Part shown: positions 17,876-29,311 of the stretch, piece after piece
How the letters are laid out: each line of letters begins with the position of its first letter
How positions within the stretch are numbered: position 1 is the stretch's first letter
Source of the DNA: Candidatus Saganbacteria bacterium
Lineage (GTDB): Bacteria > Margulisbacteria > WOR-1 > XYC2-FULL-46-14 > XYC2-FULL-37-10
Length of the DNA: 64,000 nt
Assembly: GCA_016223245.1 (NCBI GenBank)
Contig: JACRPL010000021.1
Span: 122,770 to 186,769 of the forward strand
Direction of reading: 5' to 3'
Program-made: the position numbers and the translations under genes
Notes under the pieces: model-generated
What the model saw: only the letters and a program-made list of their open reading frames with translations
The model's database searches: none
Told to the model about the DNA's origin: nothing

Positions 17876-18924
17876 AGAAAGCTTTATTAACCGGCGTAAC
17901 TGGGCAAGACGGTAGTTATTTAGCGGAATTGTTGCTTTCTAAAGGGTATGAGGTTCATGGGTTAATAAGACGCGCCAGTACTTTCAATACCCATCGAATA
18001 GACCATATTTATGTTGATCCACATATCGTGGGCGCTAAATTCTTTTTGCATTTTGGAGACCTTTCGGATTCGGGGCAATTAATAAATCTTATTTATAATA
18101 TTCAACCAGATGAGATCTATAATTTGGGCGCTCAAAGCCATGTTAGGGTCAGCTTTGATACTCCCGAATATACAGGAGATATAACAGGGCTTGGGACCAC
18201 TCGATTGTTGGAAGCTGTAAGGAGAAGTGGGATAAAAACCAGATTTTATCAGGCAAGCAGCAGCGAAATGTTTGGCATCTCTCCACCGCCACAAAGTGAG
18301 AAAAGCCAATTTTATCCGCGAAGCCCATATGCCGCGGCTAAAGTTTATAGTTATTGGATGACCGTTAATTTTAGGGAAGGATATAGCCTATTTGCCTGCA
18401 ATGGAATACTTTTTAATCATGAGAGCCCAAGAAGAGGCGAAACTTTTGTTTCAAGAAAAATTTCACGTGCAGTTGCAAATATATTGGCAAAAAAGCAAGA
18501 TAAACTTTATCTTGGCAATCTACAGGCAAAAAGGGATTGGGGCTATGCTCCTGAATATGTTGAGTGCCAATGGCGCATGCTTCAGCAAGATAAACCACAG
18601 GATTTTGTCGTTGGGACAGGCGAGAGCCATACAGTCCAGGAGTTTGTTGAAGAAGCCTTTTCATATGTAAATCTTGATTGGAGAAAATATGTTGAAAAAG
18701 ATGAAAAGTATTTTAGACCGACCGAAGTCGATCATTTATTGGCTGATATTTCGCTTGTGAAAAAGGTTTTGGATTGGGAACCGAAAGTGAGGTTTCTGGA
18801 ACTTGTTAAGATTATGGTCGATGCCGATTTGAAAGCTGTCGGATTGCAGCCTATTGGCCAAGGTGAAAAAATTTTAATGGGAAAAGGGATTCATTGGACA
18901 AAAAACCAATTAACGGTGGGGTAA
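17872..18924 (+). CDS. gmd: GDP-mannose 4,6-dehydratase
   Basis: Converts GDP-D-mannose to GDP-4-keto-6-deoxymannose, the first step towards GDP-fucose or GDP-rhamnose. Seen: the unusual Gmd N-terminus [34 protein letters not shown], the ASSSEMFG serine region and YAAAK catalytic pair, and [20 protein letters not shown]. Length 350 aa is normal. GGAGGAAGAAGG precedes the start. It is followed directly by a GDP-fucose synthase gene, so GDP-L-fucose is the probable product of the pair. Confidence 0.96.
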   Translation: MKKALLTGVTGQDGSYLAELLLSKGYEVHGLIRRASTFNTHRIDHIYVDPHIVGAKFFLHFGDLSDSGQLINLIYNIQPDEIYNLGAQSHVRVSFDTPEYTGDITGLGTTRLLEAVRRSGIKTRFYQASSSEMFGISPPPQSEKSQFYPRSPYAAAKVYSYWMTVNFREGYSLFACNGILFNHESPRRGETFVSRKISRAVANILAKKQDKLYLGNLQAKRDWGYAPEYVECQWRMLQQDKPQDFVVGTGESHTVQEFVEEAFSYVNLDWRKYVEKDEKYFRPTEVDHLLADISLVKKVLDWEPKVRFLELVKIMVDADLKAVGLQPIGQGEKILMGKGIHWTKNQLTVG

Positions 18925-20653
<1,729 letters not shown>

Positions 20654-20657
<4 letters not shown>

Positions 20658-22648
20658 AGAAAATTCTTATTGTATTGGATAATTTTGACGATGATTGGGG
20701 TAGTAAAATATCCGCAAACGGCAACCAATATTATTTGCTAACCTTTGGGTTTTCCCCAAAGCAAGCTTTTTCGAATTGCAAATCGCCATCGCATGACCTC
20801 GAAAAAAGAGTAAATGCAATTGATTCAAAAACTATTTCAGCCTGTGCAGAAAAAGAAGCAAGAGATTTTTATCTCGATCTTATTAGGGATTTTCCGAGAA
20901 AAGTGTCAGATATCCTTGCTTTTAATGGGAGGAACTTGTGGTGGTATTTAAATGCAAGCGAGAAAAGCATTTGGACGGGTAAGATCATTCATAGGCTTTA
21001 TGCCTTTCTTCGTTTTTGCCATACCTGCGATGAGAAAAATTATGATGAAATATTTTTCTTTGTTAGGGACGATCTCTTGAGGGAATCCGTGGTGAATTAT
21101 TCGAAAAGTAAAAAGATTCAATATTCAAGCTTTAAGGCGAAAAAAATATTCTTGAACTTGGAAAAGAATACAATAGCTTTCTTGATAATGTATTTTTTTC
21201 GCGCCATAAGAATATGGCTAAGGATGTTTTTAAAATTATTGGCATTGCGGTTCCTTGGCCTTAAAACAGTAAAGGATATTCCGGCAGGATCTTTTGGGAT
21301 ATTCAGCATATATCCGATCTGGTGGAATAGGTCAGTTGCAGGGAAGTCTTCAGAGTGTTTCTTTGGATCGGTCCCAGATGGGCTGTCAAAAAAAGAAAAA
21401 GTAATTTATATCTTATGGTTGACCGATAGTTGGTTTATGTTGTTAATGAACGGGAAGCGGCTGAAAAGCTTTTTTATGGATAGGACCGCGCTTGTTTTGG
21501 AGAAGTTTATAACTATTTCCGACCTATTTATTTTGTTTGATTATAATATTTTGATGAAATTCATTCGTCTAATAAAATTTTCCGACAAATTGGATTGTGA
21601 ATTGAAGGGGGTAAATGTGTCCGGTTTTTTTTGTGATGAACTAACTAGGTCATTGATCAATCCAATGTTTTTTCAATGGATCCTGCTGGATAGGTCTATT
21701 GGAAGAATTGATCTCGCGAATCTAAAGGCATTGCTTTTTAGGCTTGAATTTCAACCGCTTGAAAAGGCTTTGTTGTACAACGCTCAAGATAATGTAAAAT
21801 CGTTTGGGTTTCAGCACTCCGCGATAGGTAAAAACTTCCTTAATTATGTTTTTACCAATAACGAGCTAGTGGTCAGCCTGGTAAATAAGTCTGATATAAA
21901 TAGTATGCCGCTTCCTGATTATATTTTTACCTGTGGGCGGCGGGGTGTTGAAAATCTTTTATTTGCGGGATATCCGAAAGACCGCCTTGCTGTTGCAGGA
22001 GGGGTTCGGTTTCACAAATTATTTGATTATTCACGAAAAAAACCTGCCCAACATGAATTGAGGGAGAAGTATCACCTACCATCCGATAGGAAAATTATTT
22101 TTGTTGCAGCTTCTCAATTATTAAACGAAACTATTTGTATGCTTGAAGATTTGATTGAGACAATAACTTCCAGAAATGAGCCTTATCATGTTATTATCAA
22201 AAGCAATCCGAATAAGGATAAAAATAAGCAGTATTTAGCAGGTATTATTAAGCCTCTCGAGAAAGCGAATGGAAGGGTATCTCATGAGATATTCAGAGAA
22301 GATATGCAGCTTTATGACTTTATCACTTTAGCAGATTATGTGTTGCTGACCGGTGGTTCGGTGGCTTTTGAATCTATGGTCTTAGGCGTTGTTCCTCTTG
22401 TATATGATTGCGAACCGCAATTCAGCCATAACCCAATGATCGAATATCCGCAGGCTGTATTAATTGTAAACAATAGCGAATCAATTGGGAATGCATTTGA
22501 AATAATTAATGATCCAAGGGTATTGGATGGGATAAAAACATATTGGGAAAAACCACTTTCTGACATGTTTTCGGATGTTTTGCATGATCCGACCGATGAT
22601 TTCTTGGAGCTTCTTGAGGAAAGGGTCGCGGGGAATGTGAGCAAATGA
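20654..22648 (+). CDS. Large surface-carbohydrate protein, possible GT-B-like transferase
   Basis: A 664-aa protein that I cannot place in a named family with certainty. The N-terminal half is rich in K, F and W; one stretch around residues 175-200 is hydrophobic but looks more like an amphipathic surface helix than a true membrane span. The C-terminal half (from about 420) looks like a GT-B nucleotide-sugar domain: YIFTCGRRGVENLLFAGYPK, then FREDMQLYDFITLADYVLLTGGSVAFESMVLG, a layout like capsule or CDP-glycerol transferases. It starts at GTG 20654 overlapping the KdsB-like stop (GTGA), with only a weak ribosome binding site, so translation probably depends on coupling. A CMP-sugar transferase is conceivable from its neighbour. 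Confidence 0.6.
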
Positions 22649-24168
22649 CAAGATCAAAATTTAAAATATTATTGGTTTATCCAAATCTTCCGATGATGCT
22701 TGTAACCCCTCTATCAATTGCTGCTTTTATTTGGATCTTGAGGCGAGAGGGATTTGAAGTTGATTTGTTTGATACAACTTCTTATGGCGAAGGAGACTTG
22801 AGCAGTCCTCAAAATAGAGTAAAATATCTTCAGGCGCGCAACTTGTTTTCTGAAGGCAATTTAAAGCAGTTGAAATCCACCGATATGGTTGATGATTTCC
22901 AACGCAAACTTGAATCATTTAGTCCCGATTTGATTCTTTATTCTTTTCCGGAAGATGGATTTCGCCGCGCAATTCATTTGTTGCGCGTTTCTAATCCTTA
23001 TAATATCCCAACCATTGTCGGCGGGATACTTGCGACTTCTGCTCCAGATTGGCTCATATCTCATCCTGAAGTTGCGATGCTTGGGGTAGAAGAAGGGGAA
23101 GAGCTGATAAAGGAAGTGGCTTTAAGGCTCGCAAAAGGCAAGGATATTTTTGATGTTGCTGGTCTCTGGATAAAGAAAAAAGATGGGTCGATCATTCGAA
23201 ATGCAATCGGCCCATATGTGGATCTAGATGATTATTCAACAGATTTTTCCCTGTTTGACGAAGAAAGATTGATCCGCCCAATGGGGGGGATTATCCATCG
23301 CGCCTTACCGATTGAGACATACAGAGGATGCCCTCACGACTGCACATTTTGCAATTCTTCTTTGCACAATAGGATTGCGAGAGAGCGCCATACGACTTTT
23401 CTCCGTAGAAGATCAATTGATGGGATTAGAAAAGAGATTAAGCATCTATTGGATGACTATGCCATAAATCTCTTGTACGTTATCGATGATAGCTTCTTGG
23501 CGCGTCCGAAACATGAAATTGACGGGTTTATGGAAATGTATAAAGAATTTAAAATTCCTTTCTGGTGCAATACGCGTCCCGAGCACTGCACTCTGGAAAC
23601 ATTGACGAGGATGAAAGATGTTGGGCTTTTTCGTATGTCATTTGGCATCGAATCCGGCAATGAAGATTTTCGCAGGAAAAATCTCAACAGGAATATCACC
23701 AACGAGAAGTTATTGCATTGTTTTGACATTATTGACCAGAGCGGGGTCGCTTACAGCATTAACTGCATGATCGGTTTTCCTTTCGAAACTCGTGAGATGG
23801 TATTTGACACTATTCGTTTGGCAAAAAAAATCAAGGGATATGATTCACTGACGGTTAGTATTTTTACCCCATATCGAGGGACGATTTTGCGACAAAAAGC
23901 TATTGAGGCTGGATGGCTAGATCCCGAAGCCCAGACCATACATACTACTGCGACTTCATTGCTTAATATGCCGCATTTTACCGCAAGGCAAATTGACGGT
24001 CTAATGCGGACTTTCCCGCTATATGTTGAGTTTGATGAATTTGACTGGCCTGAAATTGAAAAGGCGGAATTGTCAGAACCTGGAGGCGAAGAAATATTGG
24101 TCCGATATTCAGAATTGTATAAGAAACGACGTTGGGAAAAAAATCCTGAAACCAAGAGGAGGGCATAA
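22645..24168 (+). CDS. Radical SAM protein with N-terminal B12-binding-like domain
   Basis: A 507-aa radical SAM enzyme. Seen: an N-terminal Rossmann-like domain (ILLVYPNLPMM...GFEVDLFDTTSY) and the iron-sulfur motif GCPHDCTFCN (CxxxCxxC) around residues 230-240, followed by a barrel (FGIESGNEDFRRKNLNR, GFPFETREMV). The cobalamin-ligand motif DxHxxG is not visible in the N-terminal domain, so cobalamin may bind without it or not at all. It overlaps the preceding gene by ATGA. In a glycan cluster, C-methylation, epimerisation or dehydration of a sugar is possible; none can be chosen. Confidence 0.88.
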   Translation: MTRSKFKILLVYPNLPMMLVTPLSIAAFIWILRREGFEVDLFDTTSYGEGDLSSPQNRVKYLQARNLFSEGNLKQLKSTDMVDDFQRKLESFSPDLILYSFPEDGFRRAIHLLRVSNPYNIPTIVGGILATSAPDWLISHPEVAMLGVEEGEELIKEVALRLAKGKDIFDVAGLWIKKKDGSIIRNAIGPYVDLDDYSTDFSLFDEERLIRPMGGIIHRALPIETYRGCPHDCTFCNSSLHNRIARERHTTFLRRRSIDGIRKEIKHLLDDYAINLLYVIDDSFLARPKHEIDGFMEMYKEFKIPFWCNTRPEHCTLETLTRMKDVGLFRMSFGIESGNEDFRRKNLNRNITNEKLLHCFDIIDQSGVAYSINCMIGFPFETREMVFDTIRLAKKIKGYDSLTVSIFTPYRGTILRQKAIEAGWLDPEAQTIHTTATSLLNMPHFTARQIDGLMRTFPLYVEFDEFDWPEIEKAELSEPGGEEILVRYSELYKKRRWEKNPETKRRA

Positions 24169-25118
24169 TGCTTCGGAAAATAATGATCTCCGCGCCCTAT
24201 ATGCAACTGGCAATAGATGCGTTTCGATCATTCTTTAATGAAAACAACTTGGAAGTTATAATTCCTAAAGTCCAGGAAAGATTGGAAGAAGGGGAATTGC
24301 TAGATTTGATCGGAGAGATCGATGGCGTTATATGCGGCGACGACCGCTTTACCGCAAAAGTTTTAAATCGTGCAAAAAAACTTAAGGTTATTGCCAAGTG
24401 GGGAACGGGCACGGATTCGATCGACCGAGAGGAAGCCCTAAAATTGGGAATTGCGGTCTGCAACACCCCGAACGCTTTTACCGAACCAGTGGCTGACACG
24501 GTGTTGGGTTACATGTTAAGTTTCGCTCGGCGGATACCATGGAGCACCAATGACATAAAAAACGGTTTATGGCGGAAAAAACAGGGTATTACTTTGGGGG
24601 AGTGTGTTTTGGGCGTTGTTGGAGTGGGAAATATTGGAAAAGCAGTCATCCGAAGAGCGAAGGCCTTCGGAATGAAAACGATAGGCAATGACATCTCCCG
24701 GATATCAGAGGAATTCCTCAAAGAGACAGGGACAGAGATGAAAACAAAAAAGGACTTGTTGAAACTGTCGGATTTCGTCACTCTGAATTGCGATCTTAAT
24801 CCGACCAGCCATCATCTAATGGGCGATGATGAATTTCAGTTGATGAAACCTACTGCTTATATTATCAATACTGCGCGCGGTCCGATTATCAATGAAAAAG
24901 CTTTGATCAAAGCATTAAAAAAGAAACAAATAGCCGGGGCAGGGCTGGATGTATTTGAAAAGGAACCTCTTCCTAAAAACAGCCCTTTAAGGAAAATGAA
25001 TAATTGTCTTTTGGCGCCGCATAATGCCAATAGCAGTCCTGCAGCTTGGGCGCATGTTCATCAGAATACTTTAAATAATCTTTTGATGGGATTAATAAGC
25101 GGAAGAAGACATGCATAA
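24168..25118 (+). CDS. D-isomer-specific 2-hydroxyacid dehydrogenase
   Basis: NAD-dependent dehydrogenase acting on 2-hydroxy or 2-oxo acids. Seen: KWGTGTDSIDREEA, the nucleotide-binding GVVGVGNIGKAVIRRAKAFG, TARGPIINEKALIKAL with the substrate arginine, GAGLDVFEKEPLP, and the catalytic histidine in LLAPHNANSS, where the usual PHxGG/T region is altered. The length of 316 aa is that of a minimal phosphoglycerate-dehydrogenase-like enzyme without a regulatory ACT domain. GAGGAGGG lies upstream and the start overlaps the previous stop (TAATG). Given the neighbours, it may make a hydroxyacid used as a glycan substituent or an acid-sugar precursor. Confidence 0.9.
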   Translation: MLRKIMISAPYMQLAIDAFRSFFNENNLEVIIPKVQERLEEGELLDLIGEIDGVICGDDRFTAKVLNRAKKLKVIAKWGTGTDSIDREEALKLGIAVCNTPNAFTEPVADTVLGYMLSFARRIPWSTNDIKNGLWRKKQGITLGECVLGVVGVGNIGKAVIRRAKAFGMKTIGNDISRISEEFLKETGTEMKTKKDLLKLSDFVTLNCDLNPTSHHLMGDDEFQLMKPTAYIINTARGPIINEKALIKALKKKQIAGAGLDVFEKEPLPKNSPLRKMNNCLLAPHNANSSPAAWAHVHQNTLNNLLMGLISGRRHA

Positions 25119-25761
25119 ATATATCAAAATATCTTATGATTTAGCGCCTGATATGCCGATATTTGAGAATAACCCTCAAAATAAATATGAGGAGATAAAT
25201 TCTTTTAGAAAAGGCGACAATTGGAGTTCGGCTTTGGTTACGATCTTTACTCATAACGGCACGCATATTGATGCACCCTATCATTTTGATCCTCGCGGTA
25301 AAAAAATAGGAGATTATCCGATTGAAAGTTTTATTTTCAATAAGCCTAGAATGCTGAATGTAATAAAAAAAGAAGGCGAACTCATTAACGCAAATGATTT
25401 ATACGGGGAAAAAGATGAAAAATGTGATTTGCTTTTAATTCGAACGGGGTTTGGCGGAAAAAGGAAAGAAGCTGCTTATGTGCATAATGGTCCTTGGCTG
25501 CATCCTGAAGGAGCGAAATTTATCATCAAATGTTATCCAAAATTAAAAGCAATTGGAATAGACGCTATTTCCATTGCATCGCCCAGACATCTTAAAGAAG
25601 GGGTGGAAGCTCACAAAATTCTTTTAAAAAAGGTCATGATTATAGAGGATTTGAACTTGAGTATGGCACCCCCCAATATAAAAAAGATATTTGCCATTCC
25701 TTTATTTGCGAAAAATGTGGATAGCATGCCTTGTACGGCACTTGTGGAGGTTGAAGGATGA
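25111..25761 (+). CDS. Cyclase/kynurenine-formamidase-like metal hydrolase
   Basis: A 216-aa member of the cyclase family (PF04199 type), metal-dependent hydrolases acting on amides, lactones or polyketide-like substrates. Seen: the metal-binding signature HNGTHIDAPYHFDPRG around residues 48-63, LLIRTGFGG, and GIDAISIASP. It overlaps the preceding dehydrogenase by eight bases and the next gene by ATGA, so the three are coupled. Such a hydrolase is unusual in polysaccharide clusters; it could open a lactone or remove an N-formyl group. Function is not determined. Confidence 0.85.
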   Translation: MHKYIKISYDLAPDMPIFENNPQNKYEEINSFRKGDNWSSALVTIFTHNGTHIDAPYHFDPRGKKIGDYPIESFIFNKPRMLNVIKKEGELINANDLYGEKDEKCDLLLIRTGFGGKRKEAAYVHNGPWLHPEGAKFIIKCYPKLKAIGIDAISIASPRHLKEGVEAHKILLKKVMIIEDLNLSMAPPNIKKIFAIPLFAKNVDSMPCTALVEVEG

Positions 25762-27647
25762 AAAATGCTTTCGCCACGATAATAATAAGGACATTCAATG
25801 AAGCGAAGCATTTAGCGCGGCTGCTTGATGGGATTTTAGAGCAAGACAACAAGAATTATGAGATTATCATTGTTGATTCAGGCTCCACCGATAATACTCT
25901 TGAGATCGCAAAGAGATATCCAGTAAGAATATTGAATATTCAGCCTGAAATCTTTTCATTTGGTCGTTCGTTGAATGTTGGCTGCAAGAATGCAGAGGGA
26001 GAATATCTGATTTTTGTCAGTGCGCACACTTATCCTTTCGATCGAAAATGGTTAGACAATCTTTTGTTGCCCTTCACCGACCCCAAAATTGCAATGGTTT
26101 ATGGGCGGCAAATTGGCAATCATTTGACCAAACTTGCCGAAGAAAGGGATTTTAAGGCAAGTTTTGGCGATAAATCAAGGATCCTAGTTGAGGAGCCTAT
26201 TGGAAACAATGCAAATGCGGCAATTAGAAAATCACTTTGGATAAAGGTTCCGTTTGATGAGAAATTAACTGGATTGGAAGATATTGATTGGGCCCACAAG
26301 GTGCAGAAACAAGGCTATTATGTTTATTATCGTTCTGATGCGGTAATTTTTCATATTCACGAAGAATCTTTCCGCCAGATATATAATCGTTTTAAGAGAG
26401 AAGCGCTTGCCTATAAAAACATTTTTCCCGATTATCATTTTAATGCTAAACGGTCTTTTCTTTCATATCTTTCAATGGTATTGAAAGACGTTTTTTTTGG
26501 GATAATCAATAAGAAATCTCTGAATAAAATATTTTCTGTTTTTGCTTATCGATTGGTGGAATATAAAGGGTTGTATGATGGTTTTCAGTATGCCGGACGA
26601 CTTACTGCGAAATTAACTGATGAACTCTACTTCCTTTTAAAAAATCGAAGTATTGTTTTTGTGGGTCCTAAGCAGCATAGGATTGAAGAAAAAATGATTC
26701 CCGATCTTAAAGATGATGAGATTTTAATCGGTGTGAAATATGTAGGAGTATGTTCAACGGATTTAGATGTTTTGAGCGGTGAATTGTCTTATTACAGGTC
26801 AGGATGGGCCAAATATCCTATTGTGCCCGGCCATGAATTTTCCGGTGAAGTGATTAGATTGGGAAGAAATGCTAATAGCCTTAATGTTGGGGATAAGGTT
26901 GTGGGGGAATGTATTTTGGGCTGTGGGATTTGTGATCAATGTAAAAAATGGCAGCCTATTAATTGTAGTGATCGAAAAGAAGTTGGCGTTTTGAATTTTA
27001 ATGGGGCATATTCCAAGTATTTGAAAATGCCGGCCAGGTTTGCGCATAAGCTGCCAAAAGGCACGGATTTACTAAGCGCCTGCTTGGTAGAACCTTTAGC
27101 GGTTTCCCTAAGGGGTATTAATAAATTAACCAAAGGGGATGAAAAGGGGAATCGGCAGGTTGCAGTGGTGGGATTTGGAACGATTGGGAATCTTTGCGCC
27201 CAATTAATGAGTTTATTAGGCCATGCTGTAACTGTCTTTGATAGCAATAAGTCAAGAATTGAAAATATTGCTGATATTAATCTTTTAGGAATAACTGAGA
27301 TATCTGGTTTGGCGAGGTTTGATTATATAATTGAGGCGACAGGAAATACAAAGGTGCTTAAGCAAATATTATCTGAAAGCCGTACTAGCGCTAAAATCCT
27401 GATTTTAGGATTGCCATATTCGCCAATGGAATTTAATTTTGGGTCAATTGTATGTTTTGATAAGACGGTGATTGGGTCTGTGGGAAGCGGCAAAGAAGAT
27501 TTTATTCAAGCCCTAAATATGTTTAATATGTTGAACATGAAAGGATTGACACAAAATATTTTCTCGCTTGAGAATTATGAAATTGCATGGAAGAAACAAA
27601 TGAATGGGGAAATTGCTAAAGCTATTCTTAAGATTGGAGATGAATAA
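25758..27647 (+). CDS. Fusion: family 2 glycosyltransferase (N) + zinc-dependent medium-chain dehydrogenase (C)
   Basis: A 629-aa two-domain protein. Seen: residues 1 to about 230 form a GT2 domain (TIIIRTFNEAKHLARLLDG, IIVDSGSTDNTLEIA, a long AEGEYLIFVSAH strand, LTGLEDIDWAHKV). From about 300 an MDR alcohol dehydrogenase begins: VGVCSTDLDVLSG with the catalytic-zinc cysteine, PGHEFSGE with the histidine and glutamate, a structural-zinc cluster CGICDQCKKWQPINC, and cofactor-binding VVGFGTIGNLCAQL. Both halves look complete. The frame is continuous with no sign of a sequencing join. The fusion suggests a sugar or polyol is oxidised and transferred by one polypeptide; this is inference. Confidence 0.9.
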   Translation: MKNAFATIIIRTFNEAKHLARLLDGILEQDNKNYEIIIVDSGSTDNTLEIAKRYPVRILNIQPEIFSFGRSLNVGCKNAEGEYLIFVSAHTYPFDRKWLDNLLLPFTDPKIAMVYGRQIGNHLTKLAEERDFKASFGDKSRILVEEPIGNNANAAIRKSLWIKVPFDEKLTGLEDIDWAHKVQKQGYYVYYRSDAVIFHIHEESFRQIYNRFKREALAYKNIFPDYHFNAKRSFLSYLSMVLKDVFFGIINKKSLNKIFSVFAYRLVEYKGLYDGFQYAGRLTAKLTDELYFLLKNRSIVFVGPKQHRIEEKMIPDLKDDEILIGVKYVGVCSTDLDVLSGELSYYRSGWAKYPIVPGHEFSGEVIRLGRNANSLNVGDKVVGECILGCGICDQCKKWQPINCSDRKEVGVLNFNGAYSKYLKMPARFAHKLPKGTDLLSACLVEPLAVSLRGINKLTKGDEKGNRQVAVVGFGTIGNLCAQLMSLLGHAVTVFDSNKSRIENIADINLLGITEISGLARFDYIIEATGNTKVLKQILSESRTSAKILILGLPYSPMEFNFGSIVCFDKTVIGSVGSGKEDFIQALNMFNMLNMKGLTQNIFSLENYEIAWKKQMNGEIAKAILKIGDE

Positions 27648-27650
27648 ATA

Positions 27651-28445
27651 ATGAAAAAAAAGAAATGGGAAATAATCGGCATAATCCCTGCACGGATGGC
27701 TTCTTCCCGTTTTCCGGGAAAGCCTCTTGCTTTGATTAATGGAATGCCAATGATTGGTCATGTGTATATGCGATGTAAAATGAGCAAAATCTTAAATGAA
27801 GTTTATGTCGCGACTTGTGACAATGAGATTGCAGATTATATAAAAATGCTTGGCGGGAGAGCGGTCATGACCTCGAAATCACATGAGCGAGCTTCTGATC
27901 GAACTGCAGAGGCTTTATTGGAGATCGAAGAAGAAGAAGGGAAAACAGTTGACATTGTTGTAATGATCCAAGGCGATGAACCGTTGATCAACCCGGAGAT
28001 GTTAGAGGAATCAGTTCAACCAATGATCAAGAACGAATCACTGGATGTGGTCAATCTAATGTCGCATCTAAAAGATAAAGAAGAACATGAAGATCCAAAC
28101 GAAGTTAAAGTTGTTGTTGATCAAAATAATTTTGCGCTTTATTTTTCCAGGGAACCGATTCCTTCCCGGAAAAAAGGAGCAAAAGATATCCCTATGTTAA
28201 AACAAGTTTGCGTGATCCCTTTTCGGCGGGATTTCTTGCTTTTATTCAATCGCCTACAACCTATGCCTCTTGAGATTGCGGAGTCAGTTGATATGCTTAG
28301 AGTTCTCGAGCATGGGCATAAGGTTAAAATGGTTTTGTCGGAGCATCAAACTTATAGCGTGGATACCAAGGAAGACCTGCTTAAAGCTGAAAAGATTATT
28401 GCAAAAGATGGTTTGTTTAAAAAATATAAAATAGGGAGCAAATAG
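27651..28445 (+). CDS. KdsB-like CTP:ulosonate cytidylyltransferase (divergent), copy 2
   Basis: The second KdsB-family gene in the window, 264 aa. Seen: IIPARMASSRFPGKPLALING, closer to canonical KdsB than copy 1; VYVATCDNEIADYIKMLGG; MIQGDEPLINPEML; and FSREPIPS. The loop equivalent to HQSGTER of E. coli KdsB reads HERASDR, different from both KdsB and copy 1. It lies between the GT2-dehydrogenase fusion and an RmlD-like reductase. It probably activates an acidic sugar with CTP; Kdo itself is possible but the loop change makes it uncertain. Confidence 0.87.
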   Translation: MKKKKWEIIGIIPARMASSRFPGKPLALINGMPMIGHVYMRCKMSKILNEVYVATCDNEIADYIKMLGGRAVMTSKSHERASDRTAEALLEIEEEEGKTVDIVVMIQGDEPLINPEMLEESVQPMIKNESLDVVNLMSHLKDKEEHEDPNEVKVVVDQNNFALYFSREPIPSRKKGAKDIPMLKQVCVIPFRRDFLLLFNRLQPMPLEIAESVDMLRVLEHGHKVKMVLSEHQTYSVDTKEDLLKAEKIIAKDGLFKKYKIGSK

Positions 28446-28446
28446 A

Positions 28447-29310
28447 ATGATGCTAGTTACTGGCGCAAATGGGATGGTCGGGTCTTATGTGCCGCAAGTT
28501 TTCAAAGGAGAGGATTTTATTTTGACCGATCTCCCCGAAATGGATGTAACAAATCGTGTCAAGGTATTTGGTCTAATCGGAGAATATAAGCCGGATATTG
28601 TTTTGCATTTGGCCGCGGAAACTGATGTTGATAAATGTGAAAAGGAAATCGACCATGCTTTTCGTGTAAATGCGATTGGCACACAGAATGTCGCACTTGC
28701 TTGCCAAAAGTATAAGGCTGTTTTGGTTTATATAAGCACGGGTGGCGTGTTCGATGGACTTGCTAGACAAGTTCATACTGAATACGATCAACCAGCCCCG
28801 CTAAATATATACAGCAAAGCAAAATACGCGGGTGAGCTTGTTGTTAAAGACTTGTTGAGGGAATATTATATTTTTCGTGCGGGATGGATGATCGGCGGCG
28901 GAGAGGCGAAGGATAAGAAATTTGTTGGAAAGATAATAGAATTATGCAAGACCTGCAAAGAGATTGAAGCTGTTGATGATAAATTTGGCAACCCAACTTT
29001 TGCCAATGATTTTGTCTCCGGTATAAAAAAAATAATTCAAACAGGGAATTATGGGTTATATCACCTTGTCAATACGGGCGTTTGCAGCAGATATGAAATT
29101 GCAGTTGAAATCGTAAAGATCTTAGGCGTGGATGTAATGGTTAAGCCGGTAAGTTCTGATCGTTTTCCTTTGCCTGCGCCTCGTTCAGCATCAGAAGCTA
29201 TGAGCAATTTTAAACTAGATTTAATGGGCATCAATCCAATGCGGGATTGGAAGCAAGCCCTCGCTAACTACGTTTCCGAATGGCGGGAGTCGAGGAACTT
29301 TCGATTATAA
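28447..29310 (+). CDS. dTDP-4-dehydrorhamnose reductase-like SDR (RmlD family)
   Basis: NAD(P)H-dependent reductase of 4-keto-6-deoxy nucleotide sugars. Seen: MLVTGANGMVGSYVPQVF, HLAAETDVDKCEKE, the STGGVFDG serine region, the YSKAKYAGE catalytic tyrosine-lysine pair, and FGNPTFANDFVSGI as in RmlD substrate-loop regions. Length 287 aa is typical. No RmlA, RmlB or RmlC is adjacent, so dTDP-rhamnose synthesis is unproven; it may reduce another keto-sugar. The start is ATGATG at 28447; the second ATG is equally possible. Confidence 0.85.
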   Translation: MMLVTGANGMVGSYVPQVFKGEDFILTDLPEMDVTNRVKVFGLIGEYKPDIVLHLAAETDVDKCEKEIDHAFRVNAIGTQNVALACQKYKAVLVYISTGGVFDGLARQVHTEYDQPAPLNIYSKAKYAGELVVKDLLREYYIFRAGWMIGGGEAKDKKFVGKIIELCKTCKEIEAVDDKFGNPTFANDFVSGIKKIIQTGNYGLYHLVNTGVCSRYEIAVEIVKILGVDVMVKPVSSDRFPLPAPRSASEAMSNFKLDLMGINPMRDWKQALANYVSEWRESRNFRL

Positions 29311-29311
29311 G

